From assembly GCA_017745235.1 (NCBI GenBank), contig JAGHZU010000018.1:1-64000 (forward strand): a stretch of 64,000 bases of DNA. Reading direction: 5' to 3'. The first letter of the stretch is position 1, and each line of letters opens with the position of its first letter. Of this stretch, positions 48,119 to 57,078 are shown piece by piece. The notes under the pieces are model-generated. The model had not been told where the DNA came from, did not search any database, and worked only from the letters and a program-made list of their open reading frames with translations. Position numbers and translations under genes: made by a program. The stretch is from Caulobacter sp. (GTDB taxonomy: Bacteria; Pseudomonadota; Alphaproteobacteria; Caulobacterales; Caulobacteraceae).

Positions 48119-50524
48119 CTACTGGCTGTACCCTGTGTCGCCCAATGTGGCGAGCGTTAGGCGCAGCACGACGGATTCATCGGACTTCAGACGCAGACCC
48201 GTGGCGGTCTGAGTGTAGCGATCCTGGTTCTGGTAGATTACATCCACGCGGATGCAATCGTCATTGTAGTAGACGCCCAGGTCGCGGCGGGTCCACGACC
48301 ATTCGCTCTTGGTGGGCGGCGAATAGGCGTTGCCGTCCTGGTAGGACAAGCGGCCCAGCGCGGTGACGCCCCAATGCTTGGTCAGTTTGTAGTCGGCGTT
48401 TAAGTCCAGGTTTTCCTGCCGCAGGCCTGAGGTGTCCTTGTTGTCGCGCAGATAGCGCAGCGAAGCGAAGCCTCGGGACTTGAAGACGTCCAGGCCGGCT
48501 TCGATGCGGTTCAGCGTGCCGTTATTGTCGTCGAAACGGGCGCGGGAGAAGATATTGACGCCGCGCATCGGGGTGATCGTGGTGGCTACGATCCAGTCCG
48601 AGGCCTTCTGATCCAGGCCCGCGCGGGTGGGCAGCAGGGGGTCGACCTTGGTGCGGAGGCTGCGACCGACCAGCAGGCTACCGCCCCGGCCGTCGGCCAG
48701 TTTCACCGTGGCTCGCCCGCCCACGTTCATCCGCGTGCCGCCTTCATAGAGGTCGAAGCCCGGGGATTTGTCGACCTGGAAGAGATTGGTTTCGTCCAGC
48801 TCGAAGTTGGTGCTGTCCTCGTTGAAGTAGATCGGATTGCCTGCGCCGTCGCGGGCCACCACGATCGGCACGCGCGAACTGCTGGAGCCGGCGGCGACCT
48901 GGACCAGGGGCTCCAGCACGACGCTGCCGCCGTTCTTCAGGGCCTTGAACATCGGCAGGCTCAGGTCCACGCCCGCCACGCCCAGGCCGCGTGTATAATT
49001 GATGCTGGACGTATCGCCCGCGGCCAGCGCGGTCGTGGGCAGAAATACGTCGCTGACGCGGTAGGCGTCGCCGCGCGCTTGGGCGAACGGCTGAATCCGC
49101 AGGCCCGGACCAACCACGACGCTGGCGCGCCAATCCGCCTGCAGGGTGCCGCGGGTGCTGTCGACGCCTTCCTGGCCCTTGTAGGCGGCGTAGTTGTAGG
49201 GCGCCTCGCCGTATTGCGACTCCGACCGCGTCAGGACCACACCCGAGCCCTGAACCCGCAGGCGGCCGCCCAGGATGGGCGATTCCGGCTGCCAGCGACC
49301 TTCCAGCATCGGGCCGATGAAGGGGAAGGCCCCGCTGTTCTCAAACTTGTTGCCCAAGCCTGTGGTCGGATCGACGGCCACGACTCGCAGGCCCTGAACC
49401 GAGATCATCGAGGCCGAGAAATAGGACCGCTTGTCCTGGCGCGTCGCATAGATCTGCGAGGTGAGCCGATGGTCGTCGCCGGTGAACAGCCCGCGCGTCT
49501 GGTAGACGTCGTTGATGTCGTAGTCGTCGAAGATCAAGGCCTGGGAGGCGCGCTCGGCGGCAAAGCCCCACTTCCAGTTCTGGTCGACCTCGAACTCACC
49601 CTTGGCCAGGATGTAGCTTTTGAAAGTAGCGTCGCCGAACCGGTCGCCATGGTTGTCGAAGCTCTTGTCGTAGGTGCCGCCAAAGCGCGCCTCGACCGAG
49701 CCGGAATAGAACCGTTTGCGATAAGTCCCGTTGAGGAACGGGTTAACTTTCGAATTAATTTGAGGGCTTAACACCAGATCCTGAGACGGCGACAGCGCGA
49801 ACAGATAGGGCTGCTGATAGGTAACGCCCCGGCGCTTGGACACGGCCAGCTTGGGCGTCAGGAAACCCGAACTGCGCGGCGTCTGCGGATCCGGGTGCCA
49901 GAACACCGGCAGGTACATCAGCGGCGCGCCCCAAAGGCGGATCGTCGCGCCGTGGTAGTAGACCAGGTGCCGGTTCTTGTCCTGAACCACCTTGTCGGCC
50001 TGGATGCTCCAGGTCGGCTTGGGCTTTTCGGCGCAGACCTCACACGGGGTGTAGATGGCCTTGTTGAGCTCGGTGATCTGCTCATTGCGGCGAATGGCCG
50101 TGTCCGCGGCGATCTTGATGTTGCGGTCAAGGCGGGCTGAGAAGCCGCGCGCGACGCCGGCCTTCAGATCCTTGTCCATGGTCAGGTCGTCGGCGAACTG
50201 GGCGGTGCCGTCGGCGTTGATCAGGGTCACGTGGCCGTGGGCGGTGACCACCTCGGTCTTGGTGTCATAGACCACTTCGTCGGCGCGCAAGGTGCGGCCC
50301 TGGTATCGCGCCTCGACGTCGCCGCGCGCGATCATCTTCTGATTGGTGTCGTCGCGGATCAGAAGATCGGATTCCAGGTAATAGCCGGTGTCGCCCAGGC
50401 CATCGTCGACGGCAGGCGCCGGGGCCGGGGCGGCCGGAACCGTGGCGAGAGGCTGTTGCGCATGCGCGCTCGCGGCCAGCGCGAGCCACGCCGCGCCCGC
50501 CAGCAGAACCGCTCGGCCCGTCAT
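48119..50524 (-). CDS. lptD: LPS-assembly protein LptD
   Basis: An 801-residue outer-membrane barrel that inserts LPS into the outer leaflet. A signal peptide (ending AHAQ) is followed by an OstA-type N-terminal domain (IARGDVEARYQGRTLRADEVVYDTKTEVVTAHGHVTLINADG) and the LptD barrel with WHPDPQTPRSSGFLTPK. Cysteines occur in TPCEVCAEKPKPTW and in DDCIRVDV near the C-terminus, compatible with the disulfides LptD needs. I chose the ATG at 50524, which has a G-run 5 bases upstream; ATGs at 50551 and 50548 are possible. The lptG stop is 55 bases upstream. Confidence 0.95.
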   Translation of the reverse strand: MTGRAVLLAGAAWLALAASAHAQQPLATVPAAPAPAPAVDDGLGDTGYYLESDLLIRDDTNQKMIARGDVEARYQGRTLRADEVVYDTKTEVVTAHGHVTLINADGTAQFADDLTMDKDLKAGVARGFSARLDRNIKIAADTAIRRNEQITELNKAIYTPCEVCAEKPKPTWSIQADKVVQDKNRHLVYYHGATIRLWGAPLMYLPVFWHPDPQTPRSSGFLTPKLAVSKRRGVTYQQPYLFALSPSQDLVLSPQINSKVNPFLNGTYRKRFYSGSVEARFGGTYDKSFDNHGDRFGDATFKSYILAKGEFEVDQNWKWGFAAERASQALIFDDYDINDVYQTRGLFTGDDHRLTSQIYATRQDKRSYFSASMISVQGLRVVAVDPTTGLGNKFENSGAFPFIGPMLEGRWQPESPILGGRLRVQGSGVVLTRSESQYGEAPYNYAAYKGQEGVDSTRGTLQADWRASVVVGPGLRIQPFAQARGDAYRVSDVFLPTTALAAGDTSSINYTRGLGVAGVDLSLPMFKALKNGGSVVLEPLVQVAAGSSSSRVPIVVARDGAGNPIYFNEDSTNFELDETNLFQVDKSPGFDLYEGGTRMNVGGRATVKLADGRGGSLLVGRSLRTKVDPLLPTRAGLDQKASDWIVATTITPMRGVNIFSRARFDDNNGTLNRIEAGLDVFKSRGFASLRYLRDNKDTSGLRQENLDLNADYKLTKHWGVTALGRLSYQDGNAYSPPTKSEWSWTRRDLGVYYNDDCIRVDVIYQNQDRYTQTATGLRLKSDESVVLRLTLATLGDTGYSQ

Positions 50525-50579
50525 GTTCGCCCCCCAGCGAAGCTCCATCATCAACGACCTCGATCCCGGCGTCACAGAC

Positions 50580-51683
50580 TCAACCATCCTCGGTATAGCA
50601 AAGCAGCGTCAAACCCGCCAAAAGCGCCACCACCGGCGGCGTCCAGGCGGCCAGGGCCGGCGTCAGCACGTCGGCCTTGCCCAAGGCTCCACACAGCTCG
50701 TTAAAGAAAAAGAACCCGAAGCCAAGCGTCACGCCTGCGCCAGCCAGGCCAGCCAGGCCGCCCAGGCGCATCAGGCGCAGCGAAAAGGCCGCCGCCAGCA
50801 TGGACATGGCCGCGAACAGAAGCGGCGTCGCCAGAATCTGGTGAAGCCGGATGCGGAAGGGGATCGACGAGAAGCCGGCGGCTTCCGTGCGCTTGATCGT
50901 TTCAGGCAGACGCCAGACGGCGATGGCCTGGGGATTGCTGAAACGTTCGGTCGCGGTGCGGTCGTCCAGGTTCGACGGAATCTGGCCGCCGCCCGAGCGC
51001 ACCGCGCCGGCGCCGGGCAACGCTTCGCGCATGCCTGTCAGGCGCCAGAAGCCCGGTTCCAGCTTGGCCTCGTCGGCTTCGATCCGGCTGGCGAACTGCA
51101 GGCTGCCCTGGGGCGTGATGTCATAGATGAAGAACGACACGCCGCGGAGGCGCACTGTGCCGTCCACCTGGTCGCGGGCGCGGGCGTGGATCACGATCTG
51201 CCGCTTGTCGTCGCCCTGACGCAGCCACATGCCCTTGGGCGCCGATTTCAGATAGTTCTCCATCATCGCGTTGCGCGTGGTCTCGAACTGGGCGCTCATC
51301 GCCGCTGTCAGCGGATTGAGCGCGACCACCGTGATCAGGCCCATGATGAAGGCCGCCGTCGCCGCGGGCATGATGAAGCGCCAGGCCGAGACGCCTGCGG
51401 CGCGCATGGCGATCAGTTCGCTGCGGCGATTGAGGCCCACGAAGGCGCCCAGGTTGCCGAACAGGAAGATGAACGGCGTCAGCACCAGGATCGTCGCCGG
51501 CGCCTGCAGTATGGTCAGATACAGCAGCTCGCCGAAACCGACGTCCGTGCGCGTGCCGATGCTGCGCGAGGTGTCGACGAAGGCGATCAGCATCACCAGG
51601 GCCGCCACCACCGCCAGGGCGGCCGCCAGCGAGCCCAGGGTCTTCTTGAGCACATAGCGCTCGATCATCCCGACGCCGATCAT
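50580..51683 (-). CDS. lptG: LPS export permease LptG
   Basis: A 367-residue permease of the LptB2FG transporter with the standard layout: one to two N-terminal helices, a helix pair around LQAPATILVLTPFIFLFGNLGAFVGLNRRSELIAMRAAGVSAWRF (coupling helix to LptB), a periplasmic beta-jellyroll (about residues 120-255) and three C-terminal helices. Its ATG overlaps the lptF stop (ATGA). An open frame continuing upstream over lptF is a shadow. Confidence 0.94.
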   Translation of the reverse strand: MIGVGMIERYVLKKTLGSLAAALAVVAALVMLIAFVDTSRSIGTRTDVGFGELLYLTILQAPATILVLTPFIFLFGNLGAFVGLNRRSELIAMRAAGVSAWRFIMPAATAAFIMGLITVVALNPLTAAMSAQFETTRNAMMENYLKSAPKGMWLRQGDDKRQIVIHARARDQVDGTVRLRGVSFFIYDITPQGSLQFASRIEADEAKLEPGFWRLTGMREALPGAGAVRSGGGQIPSNLDDRTATERFSNPQAIAVWRLPETIKRTEAAGFSSIPFRIRLHQILATPLLFAAMSMLAAAFSLRLMRLGGLAGLAGAGVTLGFGFFFFNELCGALGKADVLTPALAAWTPPVVALLAGLTLLCYTEDG

Positions 51684-52816
51684 GTCGGCCCCAGAGGTTC
51701 GAGCTGCGGCCCGCCGCCTATGGCGATGTAGCGATTGACGCGCTGGCGGAAGATTTGTCCCAGACCCCACCAGGTGGCGGCCAGGGGAACAATGTATTGC
51801 AGGGCGTTGAGCCAGGCGTTGTTGTCGCAGGCCGCTTTGATGCCGAAGCCCAGGATCTGCACGACTGCGGCGGCCGCGCCGACCGTGGCGATGCGCTTGC
51901 CGTAGCCCATGCGGCTGAACGACCCGCCGATCACGGCGGCCAACGCCATCGACATCATGGCGATGTTGTAGAGCGGGCTGGCCAGCCGCCAATGGCCTTC
52001 CGACAGCATCTGCACCCGGTTGTTTTGCTCCCAGGTCTGGGCAAGGTCGGGGAAGAACAGCTCGTGCGGATAGCGGTCGCCGATCTTGTAGTGCAGCAGC
52101 TCGTCGCTCTGGAACAGCGAGCTGAGGTCGAAGGTGTATTCGTCCCACGACAGGTACTGCAGCACGCCGGCGCTGGAGAACTCCTGGTTGGAGCCTTTAC
52201 GCAGGACGAGCACCGGCAGGCCCTTGCGCTCGGCGATCACGCCTTCGCGGGCCGTATAGGTCACCGCGCCGCCCTGGGGCTTTTCCTGGTGGATGAAAAG
52301 ATTGTGGATGACTTGGTCGCGGTCGATCGTCTGGGCGTAGACGGTCAGGCCCGGCCCAGGCTCCGTGAATTCGCCAGGGCGCACCAGGGTCGAGGCCAGG
52401 TCCGACTTCATGTCGAAAAAGGTCTCGCGAATCGCCCGCGAGCTCCACGGCGCAGCCCACAGGCTCATACCCAGCGACAGCAGGGTGGCCAGGACGGCCA
52501 GCCGCATGGCCGGCGAGATCACCCGCCAACGGCTCATGCCGCCGGCGAAGCAGACCACGATCTCCTGCTCGGTATGCAGCCGGTTCAAGGCCACCAGCGT
52601 GGCGACGAACAGCGCGATGGGCAGGATAATTCCCAGTAGCTGGGGGAGGGCCAGGCCGATGATCTTCAGGAACGTCACCGCCGACTGGCGCTGCTCGATC
52701 AGCACGTCGAACTCCGACAGGCTGCGGGCCAGCAGGGCAAGCGCCACCAGGGCCATCGTCGCCAGCAGCGTCGGGCCTAGGAGCTGGCGGAAGAGATAGC
52801 GTTCTATCAGGCGCAT
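51680..52816 (-). CDS. lptF: LPS export permease LptF
   Basis: A 378-residue permease paralogous to LptG. It opens MRLIERYLFRQLLGPTLLATMALVALALLARSL and has the coupling segment LFVATLVALNRLHTEQEIVVCFAGGMSRWR, a periplasmic domain and three C-terminal helices. It heads the lptF-lptG-lptD-surA-pdxA-rsmA operon. A 260-bp gap to the divergent pepA gene (52817-53076) should hold both promoters; I see no convincing hexamer pair there. Confidence 0.94.
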   Translation of the reverse strand: MRLIERYLFRQLLGPTLLATMALVALALLARSLSEFDVLIEQRQSAVTFLKIIGLALPQLLGIILPIALFVATLVALNRLHTEQEIVVCFAGGMSRWRVISPAMRLAVLATLLSLGMSLWAAPWSSRAIRETFFDMKSDLASTLVRPGEFTEPGPGLTVYAQTIDRDQVIHNLFIHQEKPQGGAVTYTAREGVIAERKGLPVLVLRKGSNQEFSSAGVLQYLSWDEYTFDLSSLFQSDELLHYKIGDRYPHELFFPDLAQTWEQNNRVQMLSEGHWRLASPLYNIAMMSMALAAVIGGSFSRMGYGKRIATVGAAAAVVQILGFGIKAACDNNAWLNALQYIVPLAATWWGLGQIFRQRVNRYIAIGGGPQLEPLGPT

Positions 52817-53076
52817 CGACGAGGGGTAACGGGGGAGACAGAGTCGCGTTGCGGCCCCGGGAAGGGCACCCTTCTACACGGCGTGTTCGCGTACGCACAA
52901 CCGCTGTCGTTGGCCGCCTCGCGGTGTCTGGGCGACCGATGCCGCGGGGTCACGCCGGCCAGGCGCGCAGGCCCGTCGCCTCACGCGTCGATTGGTGCTT
53001 TTCTTCGGCCTGGGTTTGCGTCAATCCAGCGGTTGAAACCCCGTCCAGGGTTCTAGTGGTTTGCAGGAGCGCTTCG

Positions 53077-54558
53077 ATGCGTATCGAGTTCGTCACCGCC
53101 GACGTCCAGGCCGGCGCCAACGCCGCTTTGGCGGTTCTCGCCTACGAGGCGGCCGCCCTTTCGCCCGAGGCCAAGGCGGTCAACGAGGCGACGGGCGGCG
53201 CCCTGGCGCGGGCCGTGGCCGGCGGGCGTTTCACCGGCGCCAAGGGGCAGGTGCTGGACCTGATCGCTCCGGCGGGCCTCGAAGCCGCACGCGTGGTGCT
53301 GGTCGGCGTCGACGGCTCCGGCGCGCCCGAGCCCGAAGCGGTCGAACAAGCCGCCGCATCCGCCTTCCAGGCCGTCAAGGCCTCCGGCGTCACGGAGCTG
53401 GTCCTGAAGCTGGGCGGCGACGCCGAAACCGCCGCGCGCGTGGCCTTCGGCGTCAAGCTGGCGGCCTATCGCTTCGACAAGTACCGCACCACCGAGAAGG
53501 CCGAGAAGAAACCCTCGGTCACCGTGGTCAAGGTCGCCGCCGCCGATCCGGCCAAGGCCCAGAAGGCCTTCGCCGCGCTCGAACCCCTGGCCGACGGCGT
53601 GCTGTTCGCCCGCGATCTGGTTTCAGAGCCCGCCAACATCCTCCATCCCCAGGAATTCGCGGCTCGCGTGCAGGGTCTGGAGAGCCTGGGCCTGGAAGTC
53701 GAGATCCTGGGCGAGGCTGAGATGGCCAAGCTGGGCATGGGCTCGTTGCTGGGCGTGGGGCAGGGCAGCGTCCGTGAGAGCCAGCTGGCGATCATCAAGT
53801 GGAACGGCGCGGCCGACAAATCGGCGCAGCCCGTGGCCTTCGTCGGCAAGGGCGTCTGCTTCGACACCGGCGGCATCTCGATCAAGCCCGCCGACGGCAT
53901 GGAAGACATGAAGTGGGACATGGGCGGCGCGGCGGCCGTGGCCGGGCTCATGCACGCCCTGGCCGGCCGCAAGGCCAAGGTCAACGCCATCGGGATCTTG
54001 GGCCTTGTCGAGAACATGCCCGATGGGAACGCCCAGCGCCCCGGCGACGTCGTCACTTCGATGTCGGGCCAGACCATCGAGGTCATCAACACCGACGCCG
54101 AAGGTCGCCTCGTGCTGGCCGACGCCCTCTGGTACTGCCAGGACCGCTTCAAGCCCAAGTTCATGATCGACCTGGCCACCCTGACGGGCGCGATCATCAT
54201 TTCGCTGGGCCATGACTACGCTGGTTTGTTCAGCAATAACGATGGCTTGTCGGATAAACTTCTGGCCGCCGGCAAGGCCGAGCGCGAGAACCTGTGGCGT
54301 CTGCCGATGCCGGCCGCCTACGAAAAGCAGATCGAAAGCCCGATCGCCGACGTCAAGAACATCGGCGGTCGTCCGGCCGGCTCGATCACCGCGGCGCTGT
54401 TCCTGCAGAAGTTCGTCAACGGCGTGCCGTGGGCCCACCTCGACATCGCCTCGGTGGCCTGGAAGAAGCCCTCGACCGATCCGACCATTCCGGACGGTGC
54501 GGCCGGCTTCGGCGTGCGCCTGCTCAATCGCCTCGTCGCCGACGCGTACGAGGGTTAA
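53077..54558 (+). CDS. pepA: Leucyl aminopeptidase (M17)
   Basis: A 493-residue cytosolic aminopeptidase using two metal ions. The catalytic domain shows GKGVCFDTGGISIKPADGMEDMKWDMGGAAAV (metal-binding lysine and aspartates) and the family signature NTDAEGRLVLADAL. CAGGAG lies 8 bases before the ATG at 53077; the longer frame is unconserved. HolC starts 10 bases after its stop, a pepA-holC order common in proteobacteria. Confidence 0.95.
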   Translation: MRIEFVTADVQAGANAALAVLAYEAAALSPEAKAVNEATGGALARAVAGGRFTGAKGQVLDLIAPAGLEAARVVLVGVDGSGAPEPEAVEQAAASAFQAVKASGVTELVLKLGGDAETAARVAFGVKLAAYRFDKYRTTEKAEKKPSVTVVKVAAADPAKAQKAFAALEPLADGVLFARDLVSEPANILHPQEFAARVQGLESLGLEVEILGEAEMAKLGMGSLLGVGQGSVRESQLAIIKWNGAADKSAQPVAFVGKGVCFDTGGISIKPADGMEDMKWDMGGAAAVAGLMHALAGRKAKVNAIGILGLVENMPDGNAQRPGDVVTSMSGQTIEVINTDAEGRLVLADALWYCQDRFKPKFMIDLATLTGAIIISLGHDYAGLFSNNDGLSDKLLAAGKAERENLWRLPMPAAYEKQIESPIADVKNIGGRPAGSITAALFLQKFVNGVPWAHLDIASVAWKKPSTDPTIPDGAAGFGVRLLNRLVADAYEG

Positions 54559-54567
54559 GACCCGTCC

Positions 54568-55026
54568 GTGACCGCCGCCGCCTGCGATATCTGGTTCTAC
54601 CACCTCGAGCGCAGCGCCCTGGAACAGGTGCTGCCCGAGCTGCTGGAAAAGACGCTGGCGCGCGGCTGGCGGGCCCTGGTGCGCGGGGGCGATCCCGCGC
54701 GCCTGCGAGCCTTGGACACGCATCTGTGGACTTGGCGCGACGACAGCTTCCTGCCGCACGGCATGGATGACGAGCCCATGGCTGACCGCCAGCCGGTGCT
54801 GCTGACCACCGGTCAGGAAAACCCCAACGCGGGCCAGGCGTTGTTCCTGATAGACGCGGCCGAGCCGGGGGATCTTTCGGCGTTCGAACGGTGCATCCTG
54901 CTGTTCGACGGCCGTGACGAGGAAGCCCTGCGGCTGGCGCGGGGTCGATGGAAGGCCTTCAAGGGCGCGGGGCACCCGGTGTCGTACTGGCGCCAGGCCG
55001 AACGGGGTTGGGAGAAGCAGGCATGA
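54568..55026 (+). CDS. holC: DNA polymerase III chi subunit
   Basis: A 152-residue HolC, the clamp-loader accessory subunit that binds SSB. It has IWFYHLERSALEQVLPELLEKTLARGWRALV at the start, FLPHGMDDEPMADRQPVLLTT in the middle and the terminal SYWRQAERGWEKQA, all typical. It starts at a GTG. Its stop overlaps the ATG of the small lipoprotein gene. Confidence 0.93.
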   Translation: MTAAACDIWFYHLERSALEQVLPELLEKTLARGWRALVRGGDPARLRALDTHLWTWRDDSFLPHGMDDEPMADRQPVLLTTGQENPNAGQALFLIDAAEPGDLSAFERCILLFDGRDEEALRLARGRWKAFKGAGHPVSYWRQAERGWEKQA

Positions 55027-55358
55027 AGCGACTCGTATTGGCCGGTGCGGCCCTGTTCCTGGCGTCCTGCTCCAGCAGTGCGCCCGAGCCCGCGCCCATG
55101 CCGCCCCCGACCACGCCCACCGCCCCGCCCGCGGTGGCGCTTCCCAAGCCGCCCGTGGCCGAAAAGGACCAGTGCGGCCTGAAGGAGGCGCAAGCCTTTC
55201 TTGGAAAGAACCGCACCGAACTGCCGGCGCCGGTCGATCCTTCGCGTTGGCGGGTGGCCTGCACGACCTGCCCGGTGACGATGGACTACCGTCCCGATCG
55301 CCTCAACATCCTGTTCAACGCCGACACGGGCGTCGTCCAGCAGGTGAAGTGCGGCTGA
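55023..55358 (+). CDS. Lipoprotein with peptidase inhibitor I78-like domain
   Basis: A 111-residue lipoprotein: MKRLVLAGAALFLASC has a lipobox cysteine at residue 16, then a 35-residue proline-rich spacer. The C-terminal domain contains VTMDYRPDRLNILFNADTGVVQQVKCG, the signature of the I78 inhibitor family. Where many members have PGD before VTMDYR, this one has CTTCP, adding two cysteines; a disulfide with CGL or KCG is possible. The start overlaps the holC stop by 4 bases. Inhibition of a periplasmic protease is inferred from the family only. Confidence 0.8.
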   Translation: MKRLVLAGAALFLASCSSSAPEPAPMPPPTTPTAPPAVALPKPPVAEKDQCGLKEAQAFLGKNRTELPAPVDPSRWRVACTTCPVTMDYRPDRLNILFNADTGVVQQVKCG

Positions 55359-55413
55359 CGCGAAAGGGTGGCCAATCCACCCTGGACAACGTTGTCATGG
55401 CGCGGCGCTAAAG

Positions 55414-55424
55414 TGGCCTGACCA
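55414..55424. promoter_or_regulatory. GntR/FCD operator-like site 3
   Basis: TGGCCTGACCA differs at one position from TGGCCAGACCA, the core of the operator in the receptor/glucuronidase promoter (3884-3894). It is intergenic and lies just upstream of a carbohydrate-binding-domain remnant. It may be a surviving control site of a deleted gene, or chance. Confidence 0.3.
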
Positions 55425-55441
55425 GTTTCGCCCATAGAGGC

Positions 55442-56050
55442 GAACGCTCGGGAAGGCTGCAAACCCTGGCCTCGCACGACGTGCGCTTCGACGCCAACAC
55501 CGCGCACCCGGACGTGATCGACGCCATGCTGCGCCAGCCGCACGGCGACAGCGTACGCCCGTTCCGCGTGCATCAGGTCGGCGCCAAGGGCGGGATCGTC
55601 GCGGCCGCCGACTACGACCTGGGTCCGATCCGCGCGGCCTATTTCGACAAGGACGCGGCCAACTATCACGTCTCCACCGGCGGTCAGCGCACCTCGTGGA
55701 ACAACGGCCGCACTTGGCGCAACGACGGCGTCGACATCGCCCGCGAAGCCGACGGCGTTCCCTACGTTCAGGATTTCACCGACGGCGAGTGGCTGCGGTA
55801 CGCGATCCAGGTCGAGACTGCGGGCGAATATGATCTCAGCCTTTCGGCCCGCGCCTCGGGCGCCGGTGCGAGCGTGTCGGCCGAGATCGCCGGCGCCGGC
55901 GTGACCCCATTGGTCGCCGTGCCCAGCGGGGCGGCGTGGAGCACGATTAAGATGGGCGGGCTGGCCCTGCATGAGGGGCGCAACAGCCTGGTGCTGCGCT
56001 CGAACGGCGCGGCGGCGGATGTGAAAACGCTTTCGATCCGTCCTCGGTAG
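55442..56050 (+). pseudogene. 5'-truncated glycoside hydrolase: C-terminal carbohydrate-binding (CBM6-like) remnant
   Basis: The frame reads RLQTLASHDVRFDANTAHPDVIDAMLRQPHGDSVRPFRVHQVG, which looks like the end of a catalytic domain and a linker. A CBM6-like module follows, recognisable by AAYFDKDAANYHV, GRTWRNDGVDI, DGEWLRYAIQVETAGEYDLSLSARASG and a terminal GRNSLVLRSNGAAAD. An in-frame TAA at 55409 lies just upstream and there is no ATG; the only start candidate is a GTG at 55481 without a nearby ribosome binding site. I read it as the 3' end of a secreted carbohydrate-active enzyme whose front part was deleted. Expression from the GTG cannot be excluded. Confidence 0.6.
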
Positions 56051-56104
56051 CCGCCCGGCGTGCTAACCGTTTCGGGCGCGTCCAGCCGCCAGGAGTCATC
56101 GGCG

Positions 56105-56455
56105 ATGACCCACCATCGAATCTACTCGACCCCCTTCGCCAGCGTCTATCCGCTCTACGTCGCCAAGGCCGAGAAGAAGGGGCGCACAAAGGCCGAGGTC
56201 GACCAGATCATTCTCTGGCTGACCGGCTTCAGCCAGGCGGCCTTCGAGGCGCGTCTGGAGAACGGCGTCGACTTCGAGACCTTTTTCGCCGAGGCGCCGA
56301 AGCCTAACCTGGCGAGGGCCGCCATCAAGGGCGTGGTCTGCGGCGTTCGCGTCGAGGAGATCGCCGATCCGCTGATGCGCGAGATCCGTTACCTGGACAA
56401 GCTCATCGATGAGCTCGCCAAGGGCAGGGCGATGGAGAAGATCCTGCGGGCGTGA
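56105..56455 (+). CDS. DUF2200 family protein
   Basis: A 116-residue soluble protein matching DUF2200: it opens [42 protein letters not shown] and contains [37 protein letters not shown] lies 9 bases before the ATG at 56105. The function is unknown. It converges on the next gene with one base between the two stop codons. Confidence 0.87.
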   Translation: MTHHRIYSTPFASVYPLYVAKAEKKGRTKAEVDQIILWLTGFSQAAFEARLENGVDFETFFAEAPKPNLARAAIKGVVCGVRVEEIADPLMREIRYLDKLIDELAKGRAMEKILRA

Positions 56456-56456
56456 C

Positions 56457-56861
56457 CTAGCGCCCGCCGACGCCTGGGAACAGAGCCGGCTCGCCGTCGA
56501 ACACGCCCAGATAACCCAGCTCGCCCAGCAGCGGCGTGACCGTGTCGGCGTAGTCGTCGGCGTGGGCAGGTAGGGCGGCAGGGCGGCCCGTCTGATCCTG
56601 CAGGCGATAGACCGTCCACATCTTGCCCTTCGGCGCGGGCGCGCCGGGCGTCAGGTAGCGATGCTCCCAGCCCACCAGGGGCGGACTGCGACCGATTTCC
56701 ACGTCGAAAGGCCGGTCGCGGAACGCCAGGTCCATGTCCAGCCGCATCGCCTCGGCCAGTCGCTGATCCAGCCACTCGCCGAACGCCAGCAGCACGGACG
56801 CCGCCGAAAGGCCTTCCGGATTGGACACGATGTGATTTCGGGACGTGCTTCCTGATCTCAT
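56457..56861 (-). CDS. Conserved-looking hypothetical protein
   Basis: A 134-residue soluble protein with no recognised domain (segment FGEWLDQRLAEAMRLDMDLAFRDRPFDVEIG, then WEHRYLTPGAPAPKGKMWTVYRLQDQTG). The ATG at 56861 is weakly supported; an in-frame GTG at 56882 is possible. Codon use matches real genes of the window. It is monocistronic. Confidence 0.6.
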   Translation of the reverse strand: MRSGSTSRNHIVSNPEGLSAASVLLAFGEWLDQRLAEAMRLDMDLAFRDRPFDVEIGRSPPLVGWEHRYLTPGAPAPKGKMWTVYRLQDQTGRPAALPAHADDYADTVTPLLGELGYLGVFDGEPALFPGVGGR

Positions 56862-57027
56862 GGATCCAGGATTACGCCGCACGCGTCACGTAAAGGATAA
56901 GGGACGTGGTTTAGGCGCGTTTACCACGCGGCGCTGCTTGGAGAGCTTCACCGGAATATTTGGATGGAGCGGATGGGCGCTTGCCCTCTCGTTCAGTCTG
57001 AGCCCTGAAGTTCCCGCGCCTCAAGTT

Positions 57028-57067
57028 CGTCATCCCGGACACCCTCTGCGAGGCTTCCGGGATGACG
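57028..57067. repeat. Dispersed palindromic repeat (REP-like)
   Basis: CGTCATCCCGGA (57028-57039) and TCCGGGATGACG (57056-57067) form a perfect 12-bp inverted repeat around 16 bases, in a 217-bp gap. The GTCATCCCGG/CCGGGATGAC sequence is a typical intergenic palindrome in alphaproteobacterial genomes. It lies 12 bases beyond the end of the ABC-F gene and could act as its transcript end. Confidence 0.7.
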
Positions 57068-57078
57068 ATGATTGGAAC

